The notes beneath the pieces were generated by a model. The model saw nothing but the letters and a program-made list of their open reading frames with translations, did no database searches and was not told the DNA's origin. A program made the translations under genes and the position numbers. DNA of 16,223 nt from an uncultured Coriobacteriaceae bacterium (GTDB taxonomy: Bacteria > Actinomycetota > Coriobacteriia > Coriobacteriales > QAMH01): assembly GCA_900544245.1 (NCBI GenBank), contig UQUH01000041.1, forward strand, positions 1 through 16,223, given 5' to 3'. The first letter of the stretch is position 1. The number at the start of each line of letters is the position of its first letter. Below are positions 6,770-13,835 of the stretch, in pieces.

Positions 6770-8044
6770 TTATGAAAACCAGCGGCGCATCTTGTCGCGG
6801 AACGATTCCTTGGCAGGTTCCGAATCGTCCTCGTCGACGGGCTCCGCATCGATTTCGTCATCTGCATCGCCCTCGTCAAATGCAGGCTCGTCCTCGAACT
6901 CGTCGACCTCATCATCCTCGGAACCGTCATCGACCTCAAGCCAAATCTCGACACCGTCCTCACACTCTTCGTCGTCGGTCTCGGGTTCGGTCTCGGCTTC
7001 GGCAAGTTCCTCCTCGGGCTCCGCTTCGACGAGCTCGTCATCGGTCTCGACCTCGGGAGCCTCCTCGACGTCCTCGAGCCTCCCTTCCCCGGTTCCGGGA
7101 CAGGTATCGACGACGGGCACGGATTCGTCCTTGCCCTCTACCTCATCGCGCATCTCGCCGAAGAGCGCCTCGGCGTATTCGCGCGGTTCGAAGGGCTGCA
7201 GGTCCTCGATGCCCTCGCCCACGCCCACGCGCAAGATGGGCAGTCCCAGCTCGTGGCTCACGGCCACGGCGATACCGCCCTTCGCGGTTCCGTCGAGCTT
7301 GGTCATGATGACGCCGTCCAGATCGAGCGCCTTGTCGAACTCGCGAGCTTGCTGCAGGCCGTTCTGACCCGTCGTGGCATCGATCACCAACACGGTCTTG
7401 ACATCGACGTCGGCGCGCTTGCGCGTGACGTTGACCACCTTCTGCAGCTCGCGCATGAGCTCGTCGGAGGTGTGCAGACGCCCCGAGGTGTCGATGAGGA
7501 CCAAATCGCTTCCCAACTGCTCGGCGCGTTCGACGACGTCATAGCACACGCTTGCCGGGTCACTTCCGCGTTCGCGCTTCACGACCTCGACGCCACTGCG
7601 CTCGCCCCAGATGTCAAGCTGCTCGATGGCGGCGGCACGGAAGGTGTCGGCCGATCCGATGAGCACCTTGCGACCGCCGAGCGATGCCTGGTTGGCGAGC
7701 TTACCGACCGTCGTGGTCTTTCCCGCGCCGTTAATGCCCACGAAGAGCACGCAGACGGGATTCATGCGGAAGGGGTCGGGATCGGGCTCGGCAAACAGTC
7801 CGCTTATCTCGTCGGCGAGAAGATCGAGCACCGCATACGCATCGGGCAGAGCACGGCGCGTGGCCTGGTCACGCAAACGGTCGATGACCTCCATGGTCGC
7901 CTGGGCACCCAGGTCGCTCAAGATGAGCGTCTCCTCCAGGTCATCCCAGAAATCCTCGTCGAGCTTGGGACCGCGGCGAAACAGCACGTTCATCCGCTCG
8001 TTGAACTTCGCCCTGCTCCGATCGATCTTGTCCTTGAACGCCAT
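6770..8044 (-). CDS. ftsY: SRP receptor FtsY with unusual acidic C-terminal tail
   Basis: Membrane-associated GTPase that receives the SRP-ribosome complex from Ffh. It has 424 residues. There is no N-terminal acidic A domain: the protein opens with a basic amphipathic helix (MAFKDKIDRSRAKFNERM) and runs straight into the N domain. The G domain has P-loop GINGAGKTT (103-111), DTFRAAAIEQL (133-143), DTSGRL (185-190, usually DTAGR), TKLD (248-251) and VGVGEGIEDLQPF (273-285), and the NG core ends near 296. Residues 313-413 form a low-complexity tail in which about half the residues are Asp or Glu. The protein then ends in ESFRDKMRRWFS, a short basic-aromatic segment able to form an amphipathic helix. 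The Shine-Dalgarno AGGGGG is well spaced. It lies 23 bases after smc and 6 before ffh. FtsY identity is secure; the role of the tail is unknown. Confidence 0.96.
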   Translation of the reverse strand: MAFKDKIDRSRAKFNERMNVLFRRGPKLDEDFWDDLEETLILSDLGAQATMEVIDRLRDQATRRALPDAYAVLDLLADEISGLFAEPDPDPFRMNPVCVLFVGINGAGKTTTVGKLANQASLGGRKVLIGSADTFRAAAIEQLDIWGERSGVEVVKRERGSDPASVCYDVVERAEQLGSDLVLIDTSGRLHTSDELMRELQKVVNVTRKRADVDVKTVLVIDATTGQNGLQQAREFDKALDLDGVIMTKLDGTAKGGIAVAVSHELGLPILRVGVGEGIEDLQPFEPREYAEALFGEMRDEVEGKDESVPVVDTCPGTGEGRLEDVEEAPEVETDDELVEAEPEEELAEAETEPETDDEECEDGVEIWLEVDDGSEDDEVDEFEDEPAFDEGDADDEIDAEPVDEDDSEPAKESFRDKMRRWFS

Positions 8045-8067
8045 GTGAATCCCCCTCGTGAGCGGTA

Positions 8068-11000
8068 CTAGCGCGCGCCGCTGAACTCCTCGACGTCACG
8101 TGTCTGGCCCGAATCCTCGGTCGATAGGCGAATCTGCTGGTCGAGCTTCTGTGACACGAGTTTGGACACGCCATCGCTGCGCATCGAGACGCCGTAGAGC
8201 AGGTCCGCCATCTCCATCGTACGCCTTTGGTGGCTGATGATAATGAATTGCGTGGACGAGCGGATGCTGTCGAGATACGAGAGCAGTCGACGCAGATTGG
8301 TGTCATCCAATGCCGCCTCGACCTCGTCGAGTATGTAGAACGGCGTCTTGCGCACGCGATATACGGCGAAGAGCAGCGCGAGTGCCACGAGCGATTGCTC
8401 GCCACCCGAAAGCAGCGTCTGCTTGCGGACCTTCTTGCCGCGCGGTTGCGCATAGACCTCCACGCCCGTTTCCTCGGGATTGTCCGGGTCCGTCAACTCA
8501 AGATGCCCGTTTCCGCCGGGGAAGAGCTGCGCGAACACCTCCTCGAAGTTGGCATTGACCTGCTCGAAGGTGTCGATGAAGCGGTTGCGCATCTTGCGGT
8601 CGATCGCCGCGACGATGCGCTGCAGCGCCTTGGCCGCGGCCTCGAGATCCTCGAGCTGCACGGAAATGAACTCGCGGCGCTCCCTGAGCTTGCGGTACTC
8701 CTCGACGGCCACCGGGTTTACCGAACCGAGATTGCCGAGCTTGCGTCGCAGACTTTCGGCGTGCCTTTCCTCCTCGTCGCGATTCTCGGGAGGGTCGAGT
8801 GCGAGGGCGATGTCGAGCAGCACGCCATGGGTCTCAGTGATGACGGCTATGGCGGCCTCGACCTTGACCTCGAGCTTGCTTTTCTCGATGCGCACCTGCG
8901 TGAGTTTTTCGTTGGCCTCGTCGAGCTTGGCCTGCTCGGCGTCAACGGCCTCGCGTGCCTTGTCGATGGTATCGCGCAGGTCACCCTGGCCCGCCTGCTC
9001 GATCTGGGCACGATCGCGCAGGACCTCGGCCTTCTCCTGCACGCCTTCGCGCAGGTTCGTGAACACGTCGTAGAGGGGCTCGACGCGCAGGCGCAGTATT
9101 TCGAGGTTGCTTTCTGTCTCATGCGAGACCTTGAGCGTTTCCTCGAGTTGCGCGATCTCGTCCCCCAGGGACCTGATCTGCTTGCCGAGATGCCTCTCGC
9201 GCTCACGTACGGTCGCGAGATCGACCCGGATGGTGGAAATCTCGCGCGTGAAACCCTCTTCGCGGGTAGCCAAGGCGGCGCTCTTATCGCGTGCGGCGGC
9301 AACCCTTTCGTCGAGCTCCGCCTTGTGCGCGGCGAGCTCGTCCTTGCGTGCGGCGAGTTCCTCGACCTTCGCGCGACTCGCGGCCGTGTCCTCGGCGATG
9401 CGCGCGCGACGTTCCTGAATCTGCCCCTTCTCCTGCAGCTGGCCGGTGATCGTCTGCTCGAGACGACCGACTTCCTCGCGCAGGCTGTCCGTCTCGCCGG
9501 AAACCTGGGCAATCGACTGCGAAAGCTCGAAGTCATCCGCCTGGGCAATGCGCAAGTTGTTGAGCGCCTGATCGACGTCGCGCTCGCCGTCCCCGATGGC
9601 CTTGATGACGGTGGGCTCCTGCGCCTGCAGCTCCCGCAGACGCCGTTTGCGACTCAAGACGCCCTCGGTGTCGGTGACCTGCGTGCCAATGGTGACCTTG
9701 CCGTTGGGCCACGCGACCACGCCATCGCGCGTGACGAAACGCGCTCCCGTTGTGTCCGCCGCAGCTGCCTCGATGGCCTCGACGGCCGAATCGAGCACGT
9801 AGACATCGCCAAGCAGGAGCTCGGCGACGCGCTCGTGCTCGGGAGCGAAGGTGACCTCATCGAGCAGGCGCGTGCCGGCTTTGGCACGAGATCGCTCGAT
9901 GGGCGCACCACCGACGCTGATGAGCGAGAGCTCGCCCCCGGAAAGCTCGGCCTTCAGGAGCCGGTCGACCAGATCGGCCGAGGCGTGCGCATCTTTGGTC
10001 ATGAGCCCGAACATGTCGGATCCCAGTAGATGTTCGACAAGGCGCTCGAGCGCAGGCGGGGCGGAGAAGAGCTCGCTTACGGGCGAGACGACGTTGCCGT
10101 CCTGGCGCTCCATGGCCCATGCGAGCAGCGGACGCGACTCGTCAAGGGCTCTGTCGACGTGCTCGAGACCCTTTATCTCCGCTCGCAGTGAGCTGAGTTG
10201 GTCGCGCTTTTCCTCGAGACGGGCACGGCAGTCGTCGTGAATGCGCACGCGGCTATCGATATCGGACTTTGCGGCCAGGGAATCGGCTTGCAGCTGCGCA
10301 AGCTGCTCCTCGAGATCCTCGAGACGGGTACGCCGCGCCGCGAGCGTCGCCTGGGTGGACACCTGGGCGCTCTCGATTTGCGCGATGCGGTTGGCCAAAA
10401 GGCCATCCTCCACGTCGGCGGTAGAAAGGCTCTCGGTGGCCTTGAGCTCCGCAAGCGTGCATTCGTCAAATTCCCTCTCGCAGGCACGCGCCTCGACGTT
10501 CACCTCGGCGAGCTCGCGCTCTGCCTGCTCGTGCAGATCGTGAATCTCGTTGGCGTCGGCCTGCTTGCGCTCGAGCTGGGCGGTGAGCTCGTCGAGCTGG
10601 GCAACCGTGTCCCGGTGCTCGGCCTCGTAGGTCTCGAGACGGGAGGAGACGTCAATGCGACTCGCCTCGGAACGATGGACGGCCTGGCGTAGCTCGGAAA
10701 GGCGCGTCACCATGTTGCGCCCCTTCTCCTCGAGCAAGAGCATGCCCGAGTCGAGGCGCTCGAGAACCGTCTGGCAACGTCGGCGCTGCTCGGCTATGTC
10801 CCCGGCAAACAGGCCCTTTTCCTCGAGGAGCTGTTGATACTTCTCGAGCTCGCGTTTCTTCTCGTCGGTGCGAAAGCGCGCGAGCTCGACGAGCGAGTCG
10901 GCTTCCTTCTCCAGTCGCTCGGTCTCGCGCCAGGAATCCTGGAGCCTGCGCAAGTCATCGACGGCGAGCGAGAGCTCGACGGACTTGAGCTCCTCGGTGA

Positions 11001-11652
11001 GTTGCTCATGCTGACGTGCGCGATTCGCCTGGCGCTCGAGGGGCTTGAGCTGGCGGTCGATCTCGCCGGCTATGTCGTGGACGCGTTGCAGCTCGCCATC
11101 CATGTTCTTGAGCTTGCGAGCCGAGCGCTCCTTTCGCTTCTTGTGCTTGAGGATGCCGGCTGCCTCCTCGATGAGCAGGCGACGGTCCTCGGGACGGGCG
11201 CGCAGCACGTTTTGCAGCGAGCCCTGGGAGATAATCGAATGCGTGTCACGACCGAGACCGGAATCGTTGAGAATGTCGAGTACGTCCATGAGGCGCGAGG
11301 GCGAGCCGTTGATGAGATACTCGCTCTCGCCGCTGCGGTACATGCGCCGCGTGACGACGACCTCGTCGAAGTCGAGCGGGAGCGTGCCATCGGAATTGTC
11401 GAGCACGAGGTCGACCTCGGCCAGTCCGACCGCCTGACGCGCAGACGAGCCGGCGAAGATGACGTCTTCCATCGCCTGGCCGCGCAGCTGCTTGGCGCTC
11501 TGCTCGCCCAGCACCCACAAGACGGCATCCGAGATGTTCGACTTACCCGACCCGTTGGGACCGACGACGACCGTCATGCCCGGCTCGAGCGAGAGCACAG
11601 CCCGGTCGGCAAATGACTTGAACCCCTTGAGGACGAGTGACTTGAGGTACAC
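8068..11652 (-). CDS. smc: Chromosome partition/condensation protein SMC
   Basis: ATP-driven DNA-loop-forming protein of the bacterial condensin (with ScpA and ScpB), 1194 residues from a GTG start. Walker A is GPNGSGKS (31-38), and the Q-loop region has ISQGSLQNVL. Two long heptad-rich coiled coils (about 170-500 and 660-1020) flank a globular hinge (about 515-660) containing VTRDGVVAWPNGKVTIGT. The C-terminal head has the ABC signature LSGGEQ (1081-1086) and Walker B FYILDE (1105-1110). The GTG lies one base after the rnc stop (TGACGTG), with AGAGGG six bases upstream inside rnc. An in-frame ATG 20 codons earlier gives only a basic, non-family extension read from the rnc end in another frame. 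The start VYLKSLVLKGFKSFAD aligns with the family N-terminus. Coupled to rnc, as in many actinomycetes. Confidence 0.97.
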   Translation of the reverse strand: MYLKSLVLKGFKSFADRAVLSLEPGMTVVVGPNGSGKSNISDAVLWVLGEQSAKQLRGQAMEDVIFAGSSARQAVGLAEVDLVLDNSDGTLPLDFDEVVVTRRMYRSGESEYLINGSPSRLMDVLDILNDSGLGRDTHSIISQGSLQNVLRARPEDRRLLIEEAAGILKHKKRKERSARKLKNMDGELQRVHDIAGEIDRQLKPLERQANRARQHEQLTEELKSVELSLAVDDLRRLQDSWRETERLEKEADSLVELARFRTDEKKRELEKYQQLLEEKGLFAGDIAEQRRRCQTVLERLDSGMLLLEEKGRNMVTRLSELRQAVHRSEASRIDVSSRLETYEAEHRDTVAQLDELTAQLERKQADANEIHDLHEQAERELAEVNVEARACEREFDECTLAELKATESLSTADVEDGLLANRIAQIESAQVSTQATLAARRTRLEDLEEQLAQLQADSLAAKSDIDSRVRIHDDCRARLEEKRDQLSSLRAEIKGLEHVDRALDESRPLLAWAMERQDGNVVSPVSELFSAPPALERLVEHLLGSDMFGLMTKDAHASADLVDRLLKAELSGGELSLISVGGAPIERSRAKAGTRLLDEVTFAPEHERVAELLLGDVYVLDSAVEAIEAAAADTTGARFVTRDGVVAWPNGKVTIGTQVTDTEGVLSRKRRLRELQAQEPTVIKAIGDGERDVDQALNNLRIAQADDFELSQSIAQVSGETDSLREEVGRLEQTITGQLQEKGQIQERRARIAEDTAASRAKVEELAARKDELAAHKAELDERVAAARDKSAALATREEGFTREISTIRVDLATVRERERHLGKQIRSLGDEIAQLEETLKVSHETESNLEILRLRVEPLYDVFTNLREGVQEKAEVLRDRAQIEQAGQGDLRDTIDKAREAVDAEQAKLDEANEKLTQVRIEKSKLEVKVEAAIAVITETHGVLLDIALALDPPENRDEEERHAESLRRKLGNLGSVNPVAVEEYRKLRERREFISVQLEDLEAAAKALQRIVAAIDRKMRNRFIDTFEQVNANFEEVFAQLFPGGNGHLELTDPDNPEETGVEVYAQPRGKKVRKQTLLSGGEQSLVALALLFAVYRVRKTPFYILDEVEAALDDTNLRRLLSYLDSIRSSTQFIIISHQRRTMEMADLLYGVSMRSDGVSKLVSQKLDQQIRLSTEDSGQTRDVEEFSGAR

Positions 11653-11653
11653 G

Positions 11654-12370
11654 TCAGGCCCTCTTCTTCTCGAACCCGTCGAGCGCGACCTGCGCCGCCG
11701 CGGCTTCGGCACGCTTCTTGGATTTGCCGCTTCCCTCGCCGATCACCTCGTCGTCGACGAGGACCTGCGCGTGGAAAGTGCGGTCATGGGGCGGTCCGTC
11801 AAAGCCGGTGATCCTGTAATGCGGCTGCCTGCCCTCGTCTTGCAGGAGCTCCTGCAGCGATGACTTGGGGCTTTCCGGCACCGAGGCGAGGCTGCGATCG
11901 GCGTGCGTGAGCAGCGAACGGGACACCCACTCGTAGGCTGCGTCCATGCCGCCATCCAGGTAGAGCGCCGCGACGAGCGACTCGTAGACGTTTTCGAGCG
12001 CCGAGGGAAGCCCACGCTTGTCCGTCCCCGCCTCGCTCTCGCCAAAGATGATGCAATCGGCGATGCCCTCGTCATAGGCGACGCGCGAAAGGCTCTTGCC
12101 CGAGACGAGCGACACCTTGATGCGCGTGAGGCCGCCCTCGTCGAGGTCGCGATACTGAGTGAAGAGATACATGGCCGTGATGGCGCCCAAGATGGAATCG
12201 CCCAGGAACTCGAGCCGCTCGTAGTCGTAGAGCGTCTTCTCCTTGTCGAGAGCGGAAGGATGCGTGATGGCCGCCCCGAGCAACGGCTTGTCCTTGAATT
12301 CGTATCCGAGAATCTCCTCGGCCTTGGCTATCTTGTCGGGATGGGTCTCGAGGACCTCCTCGTTGGCCAT
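11654..12370 (-). CDS. rnc: Ribonuclease III
   Basis: Double-strand-specific endoribonuclease that processes the rRNA precursor and structured RNAs; acts as a homodimer in the cytoplasm. It has 238 residues, normal length. The nuclease domain (about 10-160) has the signature ERLEFLGDS (51-59) with metal ligands Glu54 and Asp58. The second metal motif reads LENVYESLVAALYLDGG (125-141): Glu130 is present, but Asn127 stands where E. coli has Asp114. The double-stranded-RNA-binding domain is at about 167-236 (SSLQELLQDEG ... GKSKKRAEAAAAQVAL). The start is one base after the plsX stop (TGATATG), with GAAGGG about nine bases upstream within plsX. The same frame stays open much further upstream (to 12712), but that region is plsX coding sequence in another frame. 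Confidence 0.96.
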   Translation of the reverse strand: MANEEVLETHPDKIAKAEEILGYEFKDKPLLGAAITHPSALDKEKTLYDYERLEFLGDSILGAITAMYLFTQYRDLDEGGLTRIKVSLVSGKSLSRVAYDEGIADCIIFGESEAGTDKRGLPSALENVYESLVAALYLDGGMDAAYEWVSRSLLTHADRSLASVPESPKSSLQELLQDEGRQPHYRITGFDGPPHDRTFHAQVLVDDEVIGEGSGKSKKRAEAAAAQVALDGFEKKRA

Positions 12371-12371
12371 A

Positions 12372-13388
12372 TCAGAGCCCTTCTGCCTGCGCATCGCCGT
12401 CTGCCAGGGCAAAGGCGAGCCTTCCCGGCATATCCTGGCGAATCGCATCGGCCGTCGCGAGCACGCCGCTGCAAATGGCCTGCGCATTGCTCGAGCCATG
12501 CCCGATGAGGCACACGCCCTTGCAGCCGAGCAACTGGGCGCCACCGTACTTGTCGGCCGAGAGCTCGTCCTTGAACTTCGAAAGCGCGTCCTTGATGAGC
12601 AGACCGCCGATCTTCGATTTCGTCGTCGAGTAGATCGTCTCCTTGAGGCCGGCCAGAAGCGCCATGCCGACGCCCTCGTAGACCTTGAGAGCGACGTTTC
12701 CGGTAAAGCCATCGGTCACGATCACGTCAAAACCACCCAACGCGAGGGCGCGGCCTTCGGCGTTTCCCCGGAAGTTGGGCACGTGCTCCTTCATGAGCCT
12801 GTGGCATTCCTGCGCGAATTCGGAACCCTTCGTCTCCTCCTCGCCGATGTTGAGCAAGCCGACGCTCGGGTTGTCGATACCGAGGGTGACCTGCGCGTAC
12901 ACGCGTGCCATACGCGCGAACTGGACGAGGTATTCGGGCTTGCAATCGGCATTTGCGCCCATGTCGGCGAAGACGACCTTCGCCACGGGAGAGGGGAGCA
13001 CCGTTGCGATGGCGGGACGCTTGACGCCCTTGATGCGCCCGATGACGAGCGTGGCGGCCGACATGCACGCGCCGGTCGAACCGGCGGAAAAGAACCCGCC
13101 CGCCTCGCCGTCCTTGACGAGTTGGCAGCCCACGACGATCGAGGAGTCCTTCTTGCGGCGCACGGCCTCCGCCGGATGCTCTCCCATGCCAATGACCTCG
13201 GTGGTCGGATGGGCGATAACATTGCCGTGCTGTGCGGCAAAGGGAACGATCACGTCCTCGGGCCCGGTGAGTATGACGGTGAGCGAAGGATCCTGCGCCA
13301 CGGCCTGGCCAACGCCCTCGAGCACGACGCCGGGCGCATCATCGCCACCCATCGCGTCTACAACGACCTTGACCTCATCCATGCTCAT
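12372..13388 (-). CDS. plsX: Phosphate acyltransferase PlsX
   Basis: Converts acyl-ACP and phosphate to acyl-phosphate, the donor used by PlsY to begin phospholipid synthesis; peripheral membrane enzyme. It has 338 residues (family about 330-350). Motifs are VVDAMGGDDAP (9-19), SAGSTGA (101-107), DMGANADC (142-149), GLLNIGEEETKG (177-188) and DVIVTDGFTGN (221-231). Two starts are possible: ATG at 13388, with AGG about seven bases upstream, or the third codon ATG (13382). It is the first gene of the tight block plsX-rnc-smc-ftsY-ffh and sits after rpmF, as in many bacteria. A hairpin terminator precedes it and I see no convincing promoter in the 40 bases between, so it probably relies on read-through from rpmF. 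Confidence 0.96.
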   Translation of the reverse strand: MSMDEVKVVVDAMGGDDAPGVVLEGVGQAVAQDPSLTVILTGPEDVIVPFAAQHGNVIAHPTTEVIGMGEHPAEAVRRKKDSSIVVGCQLVKDGEAGGFFSAGSTGACMSAATLVIGRIKGVKRPAIATVLPSPVAKVVFADMGANADCKPEYLVQFARMARVYAQVTLGIDNPSVGLLNIGEEETKGSEFAQECHRLMKEHVPNFRGNAEGRALALGGFDVIVTDGFTGNVALKVYEGVGMALLAGLKETIYSTTKSKIGGLLIKDALSKFKDELSADKYGGAQLLGCKGVCLIGHGSSNAQAICSGVLATADAIRQDMPGRLAFALADGDAQAEGL

Positions 13389-13417
13389 CCACCCGCCTCA
13401 CGAGAACTTTCTTCCCA

Positions 13418-13462
13418 GAATAAAGAAATAATCCTGCAAGCGGGTGACCGTTTGCAGGATTA
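13418..13462 (-). terminator. Terminator-like hairpin between rpmF and plsX
   Basis: Reading the minus strand, TAATCCTGCAA (13452-13462) pairs perfectly over 11 bp with TTGCAGGATTA (13429-13439) across a 12-base loop. TTTCTTTATTC follows. The T run is interrupted and the stem is only moderately GC-rich, so partial termination (attenuation) is more likely than a full stop. It starts about 20 bases after the rpmF stop codon. Confidence 0.7.
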
Positions 13463-13483
13463 CACGTAATGTGTAGATTGCCT

Positions 13484-13666
13484 TTAGTCCTCGACGACGA
13501 GAACCTCACGGCCCTTGTAGTAGCCACAGCTCGGGCAAATGGTGTGCGGAAGCTTGACCTCGCCGCACTGCGGGCATACGGAACGGGGTGCCGTCCTGCA
13601 AACGTCGTTGGAGGAACGACGAGAATGGGTCTTCATCCTGCCGGTCTTGCGCTTGGGTACTGCCAT
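13484..13666 (-). CDS. rpmF: Large ribosomal subunit protein bL32
   Basis: Small structural protein of the 50S subunit, 60 residues. It begins MAVPKRKTGRMKTHSRRS, characteristic of L32, and carries a four-cysteine zinc ribbon, CPQC (31-34) and CPSC (44-47), so it is the zinc-binding (C+) paralogue type. The start has AAAGG ten bases upstream. Its own promoter lies about 70 bases upstream, and a 7-bp hairpin sits in the leader just before the ribosome site. It is normally coupled to DUF177 (yceD) upstream and plsX downstream; here an RNA methyltransferase and a promoter gap intervene on the upstream side. Confidence 0.98.
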   Translation of the reverse strand: MAVPKRKTGRMKTHSRRSSNDVCRTAPRSVCPQCGEVKLPHTICPSCGYYKGREVLVVED

Positions 13667-13687
13667 CGTCTGTTACCTTTCTAGCAA

Positions 13688-13706
13688 GCGCGTCATCGCG
13701 ACGCGC
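13688..13706 (-). promoter_or_regulatory. Hairpin in the rpmF leader
   Basis: GCGCGTC and GACGCGC pair perfectly over 7 bp around a five-base loop (13695-13699), ending about 20 bases before the rpmF start codon and just upstream of its Shine-Dalgarno AAAGG. It lies within the leader predicted from the -10 at 13734-13739. It could be a regulatory or stabilising RNA stem; function is not known. Confidence 0.4.
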
Positions 13707-13733
13707 AGAATCTCTTCGAACACGCGAAAAAGA

Positions 13734-13762
13734 AATATAACACGATTTATCGCGAGAGTGAA
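13734..13762 (-). promoter_or_regulatory. Promoter of rpmF
   Basis: On the minus strand TTCACT (13757-13762) is followed after exactly 17 bases by TATATT (13734-13739). Both are good sigma-70/SigA-type matches in a locally AT-rich patch. The leader would be about 60 bases. It probably drives rpmF and, by read-through, plsX and the genes after it. Confidence 0.7.
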
Positions 13763-13835
13763 GAGAAAATTGCACGGGGGATTGGGAACGGACGGGACGG
13801 CCATTCCGGTTCCCTTTCCTTTCGCCTCGCCCTCT

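Noticed and set aside
6705..7367. Serine-rich 220-codon plus-strand frame resembling a low-complexity surface protein
   Set aside because: The serine runs are simply the reverse complement of the Asp/Glu codons of the FtsY acidic tail.
8227..10029. 600-codon open frame on the plus strand
   Set aside because: It lies wholly antisense to smc. The coiled-coil codons of a GC-rich gene leave long open frames on the opposite strand; the protein has no recognisable motif.
11653..11712. N-terminal extension of SMC (20 basic residues) from an upstream ATG
   Set aside because: These bases are the end of rnc in another frame. The GTG at 11652 has a good ribosome site and matches the family start.
12371..12712. 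114-residue N-terminal extension of RNase III
   Set aside because: Arg/Ser-rich translation of plsX in the wrong frame. The ATG at 12370 directly follows the plsX stop and gives the normal family length.
13763..13835. Possible terminator after the methyltransferase: GGGAACCGG pairing with CCGTTCCC on the minus strand
   Set aside because: An 8-bp stem with a bulge and a loop of about 14 bases can form, but no T run follows directly; the nearest is a short TTTT about 14 bases later. Too weak to call.
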